Shown here one piece after another: positions 11,836 to 23,420 of a DNA stretch of 64,000 nt. Each line of letters starts with the position of its first letter. Position 1 is the stretch's first letter. Source of the DNA: Synaphobranchus kaupii. Taxonomy: Eukaryota > Chordata > Actinopteri > Anguilliformes > Synaphobranchidae. The notes under the pieces are model-generated. The model had not been told where the DNA came from. It was given only the letters and a program-made list of their open reading frames with translations, and searched no databases. The translations under genes were made by a program, and so were the position numbers. The stretch spans positions 54,395,579 to 54,459,578 of the forward strand of contig CM056379.1 of the NCBI GenBank assembly GCA_029718625.1. Direction: 5' to 3'.

Positions 11836-14005
11836 GTACGTGTTCTTAGATTATATCAATGAGTTGTCCTTATATCAAGGACCAGAGTCTAGTTATTTAC
11901 ACAGGAGATTTATTTGCACCAGGGGTCAGCAACATATCTGTGTACAGTTCTTGGTAAACCTTTTGATTATATCAAATCTGTCAATTAAAAAACATAAAAA
12001 ATGTTTCTGTCCGCTATGGAGGATGATGATGCTGAACCCTGATTTTTACTTTTTGAATGGTTTTAGTGTTTTTCAACTGTCTGTGGCCAAGACAGAGGTA
12101 CGCAGCAGCAGATTGACTATAGGAGGCTGACAAGATTTTGCCTGGCCTGATAATTTGGTCTTTGATTCTGCCTGGAGAATCAAACTGTCCATTAGAGGCT
12201 CTTTGTGTCAGTGACACATGGCAGTAGGCAAAATTCTGTAATATATACTCTTTGACTACCATTTTCTATCTCTGTGCATGACAGAGCTTGTGTTTTCCTT
12301 GTGTGGTAGGGACAACATCCTGGTCCTTGATGTATTCTTTGAAGCCTTGAACTATGAGACCATTGAGCAGAAGAAAGCTTATGAAGTGGCTGGTTTACTG
12401 GGTAAGAACAATTCACAAAAAGCACTGCAACACTTTAATATATCATAAATCTTGTCCTAGAATCCTGGAATTGTTCCCTGTTCACCATGTTTCCGTGTCT
12501 CTCCTGCTTGATTGGCAGGTGACATCGGTGGTCAGATGGGACTGTTCATCGGAGCAAGCATCCTGACAATACTTGAGCTGTTCGACTATGCCTATGAGGT
12601 CAGCATTCACTTTGAGGGACACAATTATCCTTATCAGACAACAAAATGTCAGTCTGGGCTGAGTGCATTATACCAAGAAATGGTAGTCTTGGAAAAAGTG
12701 CCAACTAGACACAACAAATTATTTAATTACATTTTTAGGTATTTCAAGAGTAAGAGAGAACCACTGGTCATGCTCTCTTTAAAATTAAAAATGTACCATG
12801 TTTGAAGGATGGCCACTGTAAATTTAATTATTTATTATTAATACAAATAATTTATTATTTTTTCAGCTAGTGATTTTTCCATTGTACATTTTTAAAATGT
12901 ACCCACATGACTATCTTTATGAAGGTGAGTTAAGTCATTAAATTGATATAGGGATCAATTAGGAGTGATTATGTGGCATAGGTAGGTATTTTTAATGAAT
13001 TTGTCCCATGTTTAGGATAGATCGTGTTCATTATCAAAGGAAAAAACAGTCTTTATGAAAACTACCCTTTAGAGAGACTGTGAAGATTTGATTGATGTGT
13101 GTTTAATATAATTGCTGATTGCATTAGGATGAGTGATGTTCTCCCAGGGGTGAAAAGGCCTGAGCTTTTCAGTTCAGTCGAAGTATAAGGACTGTTAGTT
13201 GAAATTGGCTTTTAAACTCTTTGATGCCTAAATTAACCAGGTATATTTAATCAACCTATGGAATGACATTTAAAAGCAATCTCAAACAGAAAAGAATTTC
13301 AGGAAATTAAAAGAAAAAGTCGGCATGCATCCCCAAAAAGGTGTTTGCAGTTTCAAACGCATCAGCAGTGATTCCATTTCCACTTTCTTTAATCATGGTA
13401 CAGATTCCTTAGATCGTTTCATTCTTTGGAGAGCCTTGCTTTTACCATCACTACAATGAGTTTTTCACATAATTACCCAGTTCTGAAGTAGTTTGCTGTT
13501 ACCATACTGTGTTTATGCACTGATTTTAGGTGATGAGAGACAAATTGCTGGACTTACGGAGTCGAGAGGAAGAGGAAGGGAGCCACAGGGAGGATGTGGT
13601 AAGGAAAGGAATGTCTGATTAGGCAATCTTTTTCTTCGGGGATGTCTGTTTTCAAGTTACAAACTGAGTAACTTGGAGGAACATGGTATGTGGTCACCAT
13701 CTGTAGTGACATTTTAGTGTCAGTCATCCTACACCAACATTATTTAGAAAGTGTTTTTGTGAAAAACACATAAGTTCAAAACATATCCACAGAGGCATAT
13801 TATTATTATTTGTATTATTTTATTTGGGGTATGTTCTGATCTAGAAAGATCTGGTGTATGTGTCAGCATGCATGTACATGTGCACGTATGTCTCCCTGCT
13901 CAGAGTACCTGTGACCCAATGGCAAACCACTCCGAAGCCATCAGCCACACTGTTAGTGTGCCCCTGCAGACTACACTGAGTACACTGGAGGAGATCACCT
14001 GCTAG
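11682..14005 (+). CDS. asic2: Acid-sensing ion channel 2 (asic2), C-terminal five coding exons
   Basis: ASIC2 is a proton-gated sodium channel subunit of the degenerin/ENaC family. It forms homo- or heterotrimers in the neuronal plasma membrane. The join 11682-11835, 12310-12401, 12519-12598, 13530-13598, 13904-14005 reads continuously through consistent splice phases. The protein order is: extracellular palm ([20 protein letters not shown]), wrist and pre-TM2 region ([20 protein letters not shown]), TM2 with the GAS selectivity motif ([21 protein letters not shown]), then a cytoplasmic tail ending EEITC and TAG. The tail resembles mammalian ASIC2 (STCD, NHSE, ISHTV and LEEI blocks) rather than ASIC1 or ASIC4, which supports the subunit call. 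The C-terminal cysteine motif corresponds to the PICK1-binding end of ASIC2. All upstream exons, including TM1 and most of the ectodomain, lie outside the window. Confidence 0.93.
11836..12309 (+). other. asic2 intron
   Basis: The 474-bp intron has good GT and AG ends and no recognised repeat. Confidence 0.85.
12310..12401 (+). CDS. asic2: asic2 exon: pre-TM2 region
   Basis: 92 bp, acceptor TAG at 12307-12309, donor GTAAGA at 12402. It encodes T(split)[19 protein letters not shown] and [11 protein letters not shown] up to a split glycine codon. This is the beta strand and wrist leading into the second membrane helix. Confidence 0.93.
12519..12598 (+). CDS. asic2: asic2 exon: second transmembrane helix
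   Basis: 80 bp, acceptor CAG at 12516-12518, donor GTCAGC at 12599 (GT kept, position +3 to +6 weak). It encodes [20 protein letters not shown] and FDYAYE. GAS is the narrow selectivity belt of ASIC/ENaC channels, and the preceding GG pair is the conserved start of TM2. Confidence 0.95.
12599..13529 (+). other. asic2 intron
   Basis: The 931-bp AT-rich intron separates the TM2 exon from the tail exon. No repeat family is recognised. The donor is a weak GTCAGC. Confidence 0.8.
13530..13598 (+). CDS. asic2: asic2 exon: juxtamembrane cytoplasmic tail
   Basis: 69 bp, 23 whole codons, acceptor TTTTAG ending at 13529, donor GTAAGG at 13599. It encodes [20 protein letters not shown] followed by EDV. 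The KLLDL and glutamate-rich blocks match the ASIC2 tail. Confidence 0.9.
13599..13903 (+). other. asic2 intron
   Basis: The 305-bp intron has GTAAGG at its start and CTGCTCAG at its end. No further feature is seen. Confidence 0.85.
13904..14005 (+). CDS. asic2: asic2 terminal coding exon
   Basis: 102 bp including TAG, acceptor CTGCTCAG ending at 13903. It encodes [20 protein letters not shown] and [13 protein letters not shown]. The last residues EEITC differ by one from the EEIAC end known in mammalian ASIC2. Confidence 0.93.
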   Translation, partial: STCDPMANHSEAISHTVSVPLQTTLSTLEEITC

Positions 14006-15111
14006 TGCCTCCCAATCTGCCCTGACACCCACCAGCTCGGACAGCAGCAACAGGGGGCCTGAGGGGACCTGCCCAGCATTGACTGAGTATCTTTGGAACA
14101 AAATCAATGAAGGCCAGAGCAGAAGAAAACCAAGAGCTTTGCTGCACCATGCTGTACAACGGGGAATAAAGGATACGTCCTCTTGACTTAAAATGAACTC
14201 TCTGTGAGTCAAGACAGTCTCAGACATATTCTTCCTGACAGACTCTGAGACAAACGGTCTCTGATTTCATGGATGATGCAAAATCAGTCCACTGAGGGGA
14301 TACATCTGTAAAGATTTGTGTATACAGTTCACTCTGTCATTCACAATCTACTGCCAAATTGTACATTAGCCAACTGTCCCACTTGCATGTTGGTCCTTTG
14401 GATACAGTGCGTTTTACTAATGCCAAGACTGTGGTTTCGCTTATGCTGTGTGTCTGGGAAACTATACGGCTTGCAAGGCAAAGCTTGGTGTGCCATTGTG
14501 GGAAAACATCTTTCTCAGAGGGTCACAGTCAGTCAGTGCACCAACATTTGCAGCTTTCTTTGTCAATTAAATGCTGTGTGTAACGAATCATTTGATGTGT
14601 GACCCCTGTTACGCTCACACACTGATTTGCAGATCAGTTACTTAACTTATATTTAAATAATATTCATTTTATTTATTTATTAAAGTCTATTCACCTAAAA
14701 TTCAGTTCAGTTGCTATAGTTTCACTGGAAAATTGACATATTATGTTGTGGGTGGAAATCAGAAAGCATACAGATGTAATAGCAGAACACAGAGTTGATT
14801 ATGAGCAGCTGGGGTAAAGAGGTTCCGGGACTAACGAGTGACGGTTGTGTGGGAGATGGAGAGAGCTGTGTAGGAGTTTACATGCTGCAGAAATGCCAGG
14901 CCACCAGTTCCCACATTTGTGCACATGTATTTACAAAAATACATATCAAGCAGTTTTTCACTACAGATTTATAATGATAAATTATACTTTACAGCTCATT
15001 CCAGTCCCATTCCAGGTTCTCAAGGCTAACTGGATGCAATTAATTTGAGTAAATTAAGGTGAGGCCTTAGTTTAGTGGTTCAACTAAAAAGCTATTTATA
15101 AATATTTTCTA
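14006..15111 (+). other. asic2 3' untranslated region and downstream flank
   Basis: The sequence after the stop is more GC-balanced than the surrounding DNA up to about 14640, consistent with a 3' UTR. Candidate poly(A) signals are AATAAA at 14165 and ATTAAA at 14566. Which one is used cannot be decided here. From about 14640 the DNA is AT-rich, with no further feature until the fold-back element. Confidence 0.5.
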
Positions 15112-15359
15112 CAAATCCCAATTCAAAAGAAGTTGGGACAGTATGTAAAATGCACATAAAAGCAGAAAGCAGTGATTAGTAAATTCTGTTTTACATATAT
15201 TTAATTGAAAACAGTACAAAGAAAAGATATTAAATGTTTTACCTTATCAACTTTATTCTTTTTTTTTTGCCCACACCATCCGCACGTAGGAGGTCAACTT
15301 TATTACGTTGTCATTAAACTTTGAACATTTATGCAAGTGACTCCCTCCAGCCCCAGTGT

Positions 15360-15361
<2 letters not shown>

Positions 15362-15390
<29 letters not shown>
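15362..15390. repeat. Poly(C) tract, 29 bp
   Basis: A pure run of 29 C residues inside the left arm of the fold-back element. Similar C runs occur at about 30849-30861 (U unit), 35421-35430 (near the THAP element) and 48424-48447 (end of an LTR). Confidence 0.95.
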
Positions 15391-15392
<2 letters not shown>

Positions 15393-15786
15393 GTAGTATT
15401 TTTATTAAGCTGTTCATAATAACAAAAAAATAAAATAAAATAAAACTATTTTACTGTGTTGGTTGAGGGGAAAATAATAACAATAATGATAGCAACAGTA
15501 ATAACAATAATAATACAAATAACAATAGTATCAATATCAAACTACAAATAATCTAAAATAATTATAAGTATATGCTTATCAACTTTATTGATTTTTGTAA
15601 ATATACGCTAATTCCAAATTTGATGCCTGCAACATGTTCCAAAAAAAGACGGGGGAGTTAAAAAAAAACACCTGTTTGGAACATTCTACAGATAAATAGG
15701 TGATGCTATCATGACTGGGTATAAAAGGATAACAAAAGACTCTTGATATCTTGTTTTATTTTCACGTACTCTTACAAGGGATACTA

Positions 15787-16323
15787 CACTGCCTGGCCAA
15801 AGAAAAAGTTGCACATTCTAATATCTCGTTGGACCGCCTTTAGCTTTGATTACGGCGCGCATTCGTTGTGGCATTGTTTCGTCAACCTTATACAACGTCA
15901 CAACATTTACTTCCGTCCAGAGTTGCAGTCAGTTTTGCCCAAGATCTTGTATTGATGACGGGAGTCAAACCACTCCGTAAAGTCTTCACCAGCACATCCC
16001 AAAGACTTTCAATGGGGTTAAGGTCAGGACTCTGGTGGCCAATTCATGTGTGAAAATGATTCCTCATGCTCCCTGAACCACTTTCACAATTTGAGCCCAA
16101 TGAATCTTGGCATTGTCGTCCTGGAATATGCCCATTGATGGGATAACCTGGTCATTCAGTACATTCAGGTACTCAGCTGACTTCATTTTATTGCTGCATT
16201 ACATTGCTGAGCCTAGACCTGACCAATTGAAGCAACCCCAGATCATAACACTGCTTCCAGAGGCTTGTACAGTGGGCACTGCATGACGGGTGCAAAGGCG
16301 ACTTTTTTTTGGGCCAGGCAGTC
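15787..16323 (-). mobile_element. Tc1-B: internally deleted Tc1-like element, copy 2
   Basis: The 537-bp element starts CACTGCCTGGCC and ends GGGCCAGGCAGTC, with TA on both sides (15785-15786 and 16324-16325). It is a close relative of the copy at 9737-10214. On the minus strand a transposase remnant reads SGSSVMIWGCFNWSGLG, the glycine-rich box between the first and second catalytic aspartates. It is non-autonomous. Confidence 0.85.
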
Positions 16324-16910
16324 TATATTGAAGGGTTGTTTCTCCTGACTTATTTTTCCATAGCGTTACATAGGAAAAGGAGTCACAACCCTTAAAGTGA
16401 TCCATCCATATCTACTGCATATCTGGTAGCAGAGTGATGGTTGAGGTTTGTTTGATACCGCAGACCCTTGATGACTTACAGCCATTTAGCTATCCATGTG
16501 ATCCATACTATTCCCGTGTAATTTACAGCTTAATCTAGTCCCACCCCCCAATTCCCATAGAGATCCATTCAAATGCAGAGAGGTTATAGTATCGCTTGTA
16601 TGAGTACCTGAAAATAAGATTTTTTACCCTTTTATACCCAGTCATGATAGCATCACCTGTTTACCTGTGGAATGTTCCAAACAACTTCCCAGTCTTTTTT
16701 TTTTTTTGCCTTTTGGAACATGTTGCAGGTGTCAAATTCGGAATTAGCATATATTTACAAAAATTAATAAAGTTGATAAGGTAAAACATTAAATATCTTT
16801 TCTTTGTACTGTTTTTAACTAAATATATGTAAAACAGAATTTACAAATCACTGCTTTCTGCTTTTATGTGCATTTTACATACTGTCCCAACTTTTTAGAA
16901 TTGGGGTTTG

Positions 16911-17521
16911 TATTTAAAAATTATATTGTCATTCATTAACATTCTTAAGACTATATAAAGGTGCTCAAAAATATCCAAGGTCTTGAATTTCACAGAGCAT
17001 AACTGTGCCTTGACAATATAGTCTTATGCATGGAAATTAATGTAGGGCTCGATTAAATGATGCTCTATGCCACAAATACAGTTTGGTCAGTTAATTTTGG
17101 AGATTGGTCAGTGTGGAGATCTCTTTGTGTTTGTGGAGATAAAACTAGCATTTACGTGTAGTTGAAATCAAGTACAAATGTTGATTATATCCTGGTCATA
17201 GTACATTTTTGTGTTGTTCCTGAAAATCAAATTAAAAAATGACAGTAAGTCAAATATCAGTGTTTTTGAGGCAACTTTGGAACCAGAATAAGAAACAACC
17301 TGCATCCTCCTTCCGATGAAATATTATCTGAAGCACATTTTAGATACACAGATGCATTCCCTTCCATGAAGATCTCCACTTCATATCATCATACCATGTG
17401 ATTTCATATAAATATAAATATACGACAGAATTTTCTGTACAAAGATATTGTTTAAAAAATATATTTAATCCTAAATATATATATATATATATACATACAT
17501 ACATACATACAAGTATATACG

Positions 17522-17552
<31 letters not shown>

Positions 17553-18231
17553 TATATATATAAAATAGTAGGCTAAATATGCTTTTTTTTAAATATTCAT
17601 ATTCAAGGATATTTTTGAATTCATATGTACTCATTGTTAACCACCCTCAATTTGTAGACATTTTGGAACATCCAGTTAGGTTTAATATGAATCTATGATT
17701 GTCTCTGTCTGTTGCATGTATAGATCAAAAGTAACAAAGGTCTTTTTTGTAGCCTGGCTAACCACAGCATTTCATGAACAACCCTACTTTTTAAACAGAC
17801 ATCACAATTATTCTACTTTTAAAATTGGAATTTTTCCAAACATGATTTCTCTGTAGGAGGGCTTTTTAATGCCAAATTTCAGAATGTTCTGAAAGGTCAT
17901 TCCAATTTTAATAGTATTTCACAGGAAAACCCGACTGGCAGTACCATCTGTTTTTTTTTTTTTTATACATTTTTTTATTTTATATGTTACCACCAAACAC
18001 ATATATACATAATTAAATGAATCCCTGTCCATAGAACAGCAGTTCATTATCAGGCTGTTGGAAAATGCTGCTCATCCTAACAATATAATTGACGCTATCT
18101 TAGCCTTTCTAAGTCATGTTTAAGTCATGATTTATACCAAAAAGTTATATACTTGAAAAAAATTGAGTAGGAATCAGTCTTTCTATTTTATTCATTTGAA
18201 ACTTGATAAGACCTACTATATGCTTATTATA
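16911..18231. other. Unassigned AT-rich spacer with TA/TACA repeats
   Basis: No gene. Contains TA-rich microsatellites at about 17476-17546 (TA, CATA and GTATATA runs) and a T run near 17950. It separates the two fold-back elements. Confidence 0.6.
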
Positions 18232-19640
18232 CAAACCCCAATTCCAAAAAAGGTGGGGCAGTATGTAAAATGCACATGAAAGCAGAAAGCAGTGATTTGT
18301 AAATTATCTTTTACGTATATTTGTATTGAAGACAGTACAAAGAAAAGATATTTAATATATATATATCAACTTTATTGAATTTTGTAAATATATGCTAATT
18401 CCGAATTTGATGCCTGCAACACGTTCCAAAAAAGTTGGGACAGGGCCAAAAGACTGTCCCAGTCAGTGACGGGGAAGTTCAAAACATTCACAAGTAAACG
18501 GGTACACATGCTATCATGACTGGGTATAAAAGGATATCAAAAGACTCTTGATATCTTATTTTCAGGTACTCTTACAAGCGATACTATAACCTCTCTGCAT
18601 TTGAATGGATCTCTATGGGAATTGGGGGGTGGGACTAGATTAAGCTGTTAATTACACAGGAATGGTATGGAACCCATGGTTGGCTAAATGGCTGTAAATC
18701 ATCAAGGGTCTCTAACCCCGGTATCAAACGAGCCTCAACCTATCACTCTGCTGCCAAATATGCAGTAGATATGGATGGATCACTTGAAGGGTTGTTTCTC
18801 CTGACTTATTTTTCCATTGAGTTCAGTAGGAAAATGACTCAGGAGAAACAACCCTTAAAATGATCCATCCATATCTACTGCATTTCCGACAGCAAAGTGA
18901 TGGTTTGAGGCTAATTTGTAATTTACAGCTTAATCTAGTCCCACCCCCCAATTCCCATAGAGATCCTTGACTTGACTCTTGATATCTTATTTTATTTTCA
19001 TGTACTCTTACAAGCGATACTATATTGATTGTTTCTCCTGACTTATTTTTCTATAGCGTTCAATAGGAAAAGGAGTCACAACCCTTAAAGTGATCCATCC
19101 ATATCAACTGCATATCTGGTAGCAGAGTGATGGTTGAGGCTCGTTTGATACCGCAGACCCTTGATGACTTACAGCCATTTAGCCAACCATGTTCCATACT
19201 ATTCCGGTGTAATTTACATCTTAATCTAGTCCAACCCCCCAATTCCCATAGAGATCCATTCAAATGCAGAGAGGTTATATTATCGCTTGTAAGAGTACAT
19301 GAAAATAAGATATCAAGAGTTTTTTGATATCCTTTTATACCCAGTTATGATAGCATCAACTGTTTACCTGTGGAATGTTCCAAACAGGTGTTTTGTGAAC
19401 TTCCCCGTTTTTTTTTTCTTTTTGCCCCTGTCCCAACTTTTTTGGAACGTGTTGCAGGCTTCAAATTCGGAATTAGCGTATATTTACAAAAATCAATACA
19501 GTTGATAAGGTAAAACATTAAATATCTTTTCTATGTACTGTTTTCAATTAAATATCTGTAAAAGAGAATGTGCAAATCACTGCTTTCTGGTTTTATATGC
19601 ATTTTACATGGTATCCCAACTTTTTTGGAATTGGGGTTTG
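18232..19640. mobile_element. Fold-back Tc1-like element (Tc1-C), copy 2, intact palindrome
   Basis: The 1409-bp element starts CAAACCCCAATTCC and ends GGAATTGGGGTTTG, with TA at both edges. Terminal arms of about 240 bp carry the CAACACGTTCCAAAAAAG-type block typical of a fish Tc1-like family. A TATA sequence (GGGTATAAAAGGATATC) follows each arm inward. Each arm continues with a full 265-bp unit (about 18540-18800 minus, 19070-19335 plus), and a partial third unit lies between (about 18835-18970). Most of the element can therefore fold into one long hairpin. No protein is encoded. Confidence 0.85.
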
Positions 19641-22600
19641 TATCATCAGGTTTGCTACCATTTCAATTTTGTGATATGGAATTTTAAAACTTAAGGGCAT
19701 ATTTACATCAATCAGAAAGGATTTTCAGTCTATTTTAGCTTTCCAGCCTTTTTAGTTGGATTCAGTCAAACCAACGTTTACACTCATAAGGACCACCCAC
19801 TAATAATTTATTTGAACTATACAATATAAATCCTATTGAACACGGTCATAAGCATGACAGTCCAAGTGTCATAACCTGTAATGACAGCATACTACTGAGG
19901 GAATAACAATGTCATAATATACGCACCAATCAATTTTTTGCAGTTATTTTGACTGTGTTTTGTAAAAGATTGCGGCATACATTACAGCAATATTATGACA
20001 TTATAGCACTTAAAATATATGTCAAATTAACAATCATACAGTATGATATAGTATGCCAACAAAGTTTCATTTGGTGTGGTTTTCTTCAGACAGCAAGGTG
20101 CTGCAATGCGAACCAGTTTAACCAGGCACAAGATACAGAATATATGACATCTGTTCTAACTGCAACACTTCAGAATATTGTTTTCCACTGAATATCTGAA
20201 ATATTAGCACAATTAATTGTGTGGAATATTCTGACCAAAAAGATATGTAATGATACGTTCCTTTAGTCAGCACTTGAAATAGCCTTTGCAAATCCTATTC
20301 GGATTATCACTGTCTGCTACCCTTCTAGTCATTATGAAGTAAAACAAAGTCTACAAACCATATATATTTGATTGAATAGTAATTTAGAGTGCCAAGTTTG
20401 TTTGATTGAATCTTGGGGTAAGGATTCAATAGAAATGTAACCTTAAATTGTACATGCGTGTGGATGCAAATCTTTAGATTTGTCTTTTCAAACACAGTTT
20501 GGCGACTTGCTTTGGTGCAGAAACAAAAATATTTGTGGCTCAAAGATAAGCACAGATTATGACAGATTCCTGCCCTTGCCATTTAATATTTTACTATTCT
20601 CGCCACCAGCAGCTCATTCTAGCAATCTTTGTGTGCTGGGGACAACTTAAAAGTGGGGGTTCAATTTTGTCATCGAATAACAGTTCAGCAACATACCTGT
20701 GTCAGATTTATAAAAGCATTATAAAAGTCTTGTTCTTTACTTTCCCACTTGATATATCACAATACTTTATGGCCCTGCATGGGTAAATGTTTGTAAGGTG
20801 CTCCTGATGAACCAATCAAGAGTTTCTTAGGTTCATTGACATGGCCAATTGTAGATTCTATAAGCTCATCATCAGAAAGTGACCGCATACTTTATTTTAC
20901 TACAAAGTGAGTACTGAAGATGCCGTTAAAGTGACCGCATACTTTATTTTACTACAAAGTGAGTACTGAAGATGCAGTTAAAGTGAATAAGCATTTGTAC
21001 GTAGAAAGCAACAAACCATTGAACTTGAGTGCAGTCCATTGGTCGGCCAAACAACATTGCCTCCACCAAACTACTTATGTCTCTGGATTTTATGTGTATT
21101 TAAATGAAATTGGCAAGCAATAGGATATGAATGTTAGATAAGATCAAGATTTGTGGTCCCTAAGTGTGCATTCGCAAGCATTGAAAATGCAATTTAGCAG
21201 TAATTTATCATCTCGGAAACAGGAGGTTATGCCAAAATTACCCCAGATGAAATTGTATACCATTTATGATCACTTTCAATGGTGACATATCTTTTAGTTA
21301 AAAGCCAGCTTAGTTGCTTCAGTAAAAGTCTAAGCTATGGTCAATGAACTTTAATTTGCCTCACTGTATGTGTGCATGCAATATGCTCCTGTTTCTGCCC
21401 ATTAAATTGCAATCAGTACCACAAGTTGCATTTTAATTATTAAAAATCAAAGCAAATTATTCCCATGAGCATGACTGCTGAATGTGAGAATATACATTTC
21501 CACATTAATTTCCTTCAATCACATTTTGATCAAAAGTTTGCAAGTACCAAAAAGCTGCTAATTTTGCAGTCCAATCAGACCATTACAATCAACCTATCAT
21601 GGTAAGGTTAAAAACATGACCCTCTGGAGCTCCTGTGTCAGAGAGAAGCTGGTATTTATGTTTTTTAATACTGTTATTGCAAGATCTGCTTTTCATTCTG
21701 TGATGCTACATTAGTGTTTTTAACATCAAATGAATAAACCAAAATAATTTCTCAGCTCACTAGAGCGTGTGGCTTATTTAAACATGAAACTAGCATGCTG
21801 TCTTCTTCGTCTTTGAAAAGTTATTGCAATTATGTGTACAAATTCCTTGACATATACATAGCTGTAACTGGTTTTTATGCTTATATTATCAAATAAATTC
21901 CATATATCTTTCCTCTTTTTGATCCGTTTAAGCACTTGTTTCAACATTCTCTGACTACCTTGGCATCCTTAAAATAAGGCCCTTAAAATAACAGCAAAAA
22001 GAAAACTTGATGTTATTCAATAATTCATATACAGTATTAAGATATGTTATCTCTTATGTCCTTATATGCATATAGGAAATTGAGTTTTTCCATAAGCCAC
22101 ATATTTAATACATTTTATGTACAGTAGGTAATTTGTTGGAGATTAATAATAGTTTTTATCTCTGTAACCAAAGGAGCGTAGGGATTTAAAGGTTAAAAGA
22201 AAAGCTGAGCCAAAACATTAATTAATTGGTTTCACATTAGCATATATCTGTTTTATAGCAGTCTTGAAAAAACCAAGAAAACAATTTGAAGACCCATTTT
22301 ATTTTGTGAACTCAGGACCTGTTTCATTTTTGAATTATGGGTCAATCGAATAATGAAACAATTGTTAACAGAAAAAATATTGTATTGATTGAATCACGGG
22401 AAAATCTTGTTACCCAGCTCCGCTGCATGCTGAAAACACAGTTAATAACTCACACTATGTAAATGTAAATAATCCTGATCCAAAAATAAATTGCGGCCAA
22501 ACAAATCAGTCGACCAGGAACTACAGGGTCCACGCAGACATAAATTAGATGGCCAGCCACAGGCTAGAATCTGTAAAAGAAGTCATACTTTTACTTGCTT

Positions 22601-23420
22601 TCAAGGCATATACAATTTAGTCAAATAAAAACAAACCATCTCAGGTTATCCAGCAGCATATTACAATAAACTTTGTTTTTCTCATCGTTGTGAGATATAG
22701 TGGAGGAAGTCAAAGGTTCTAGCCAATGGAAATGAGTCGTCTCCAAATGATTGGACTTTTGGTTCTGTCTAATTGGTCAACTATAAACATACTTGTGCTT
22801 TTGTGATAAAAGTCTCTGTTTGGGTCCCTCTTTTGCTTAATATTTGAATTTTACTAACACAGCATTAGGAAAATATGAACATGGAGAACATCACGTACTA
22901 ATGGTAGTGTACAAATAAATGCGTGGAAATTAATGAATAAATAAGTAAACATAAATAGTAATTTTGAAAAATGAAATATTGAATATGTATAATATGTAAT
23001 AATTGTAAGGATATACAGGCATCCATATTCCCTGGGACACAGCGTGTCATTACATAATATATTGCATATGTTAGGTATAAATAATATGTAGGATTTTACA
23101 TATTAATACAACATGTAAAAGGTGAGATAAATATTTTCCAATCTGTTTATATCATATATGTTATTTTGATGTACTATTTTGTTTTTATTGTAATTACATT
23201 ATTTTTGCAAGAATAATTTACTTGGTGAATCTCTTCTTCTTGTGTATAGTTTCAGCATTGCAATGTACAAGAGCAAACTAGCATAACGGTAATTTCCTGT
23301 CAGTGAAATAATTTGCCAACTTTAACATTTGATGGCACTTGCATGGTCAAGGTCATCCCCACGCTTTGGGCCGAATTCTATCAAATGCACTTAGGCCTAA
23401 AAAAGTAGCACTTGCTGACC
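19641..23420. other. AT-rich intergenic DNA without recognised genes
   Basis: Nearly 3.8 kb with no supported coding exon, RNA gene or transposon end. Short frames lack splice or motif support. The only structure seen is the 52-bp tandem duplication at 20879-20982. Confidence 0.6.
20879..20982. repeat. 52-bp tandem duplication
   Basis: Two adjacent copies beginning GTGACCGCATACTTTATTTT differ at one position (GCCG against GCAG). This is a recent local duplication. Confidence 0.95.

Larger units (their letters stand above)
15112..16910. mobile_element. Fold-back Tc1-like element (Tc1-C), copy 1, interrupted
   Basis: The element begins CAAATCCCAATTC and ends GAATTGGGGTTTG, with TA at both outer edges. 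Its ends form inverted repeats of about 170 bp (15112-15250 against 16745-16910). The interior holds no transposase. On the left it has a 29-C run and a partial copy of a 265-bp unit in minus orientation, and on the right a longer plus-orientation copy (about 16340-16630). A Tc1-B element is inserted at 15787-16323. Compare the intact copy at 18232-19640. Confidence 0.82.

Noticed and set aside
12519..12805. 97-codon frame over the TM2 exon
   Set aside because: Only 12519-12598 is the exon; the rest is intron read-through, and the tail is supplied by later exons.
13841..14227. 128-codon minus-strand frame
   Set aside because: It is the antisense shadow of the last asic2 exon and 3' UTR.
17452..17634. 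Tyrosine/isoleucine-rich minus frame
   Set aside because: Translation of TA/TACA microsatellites.
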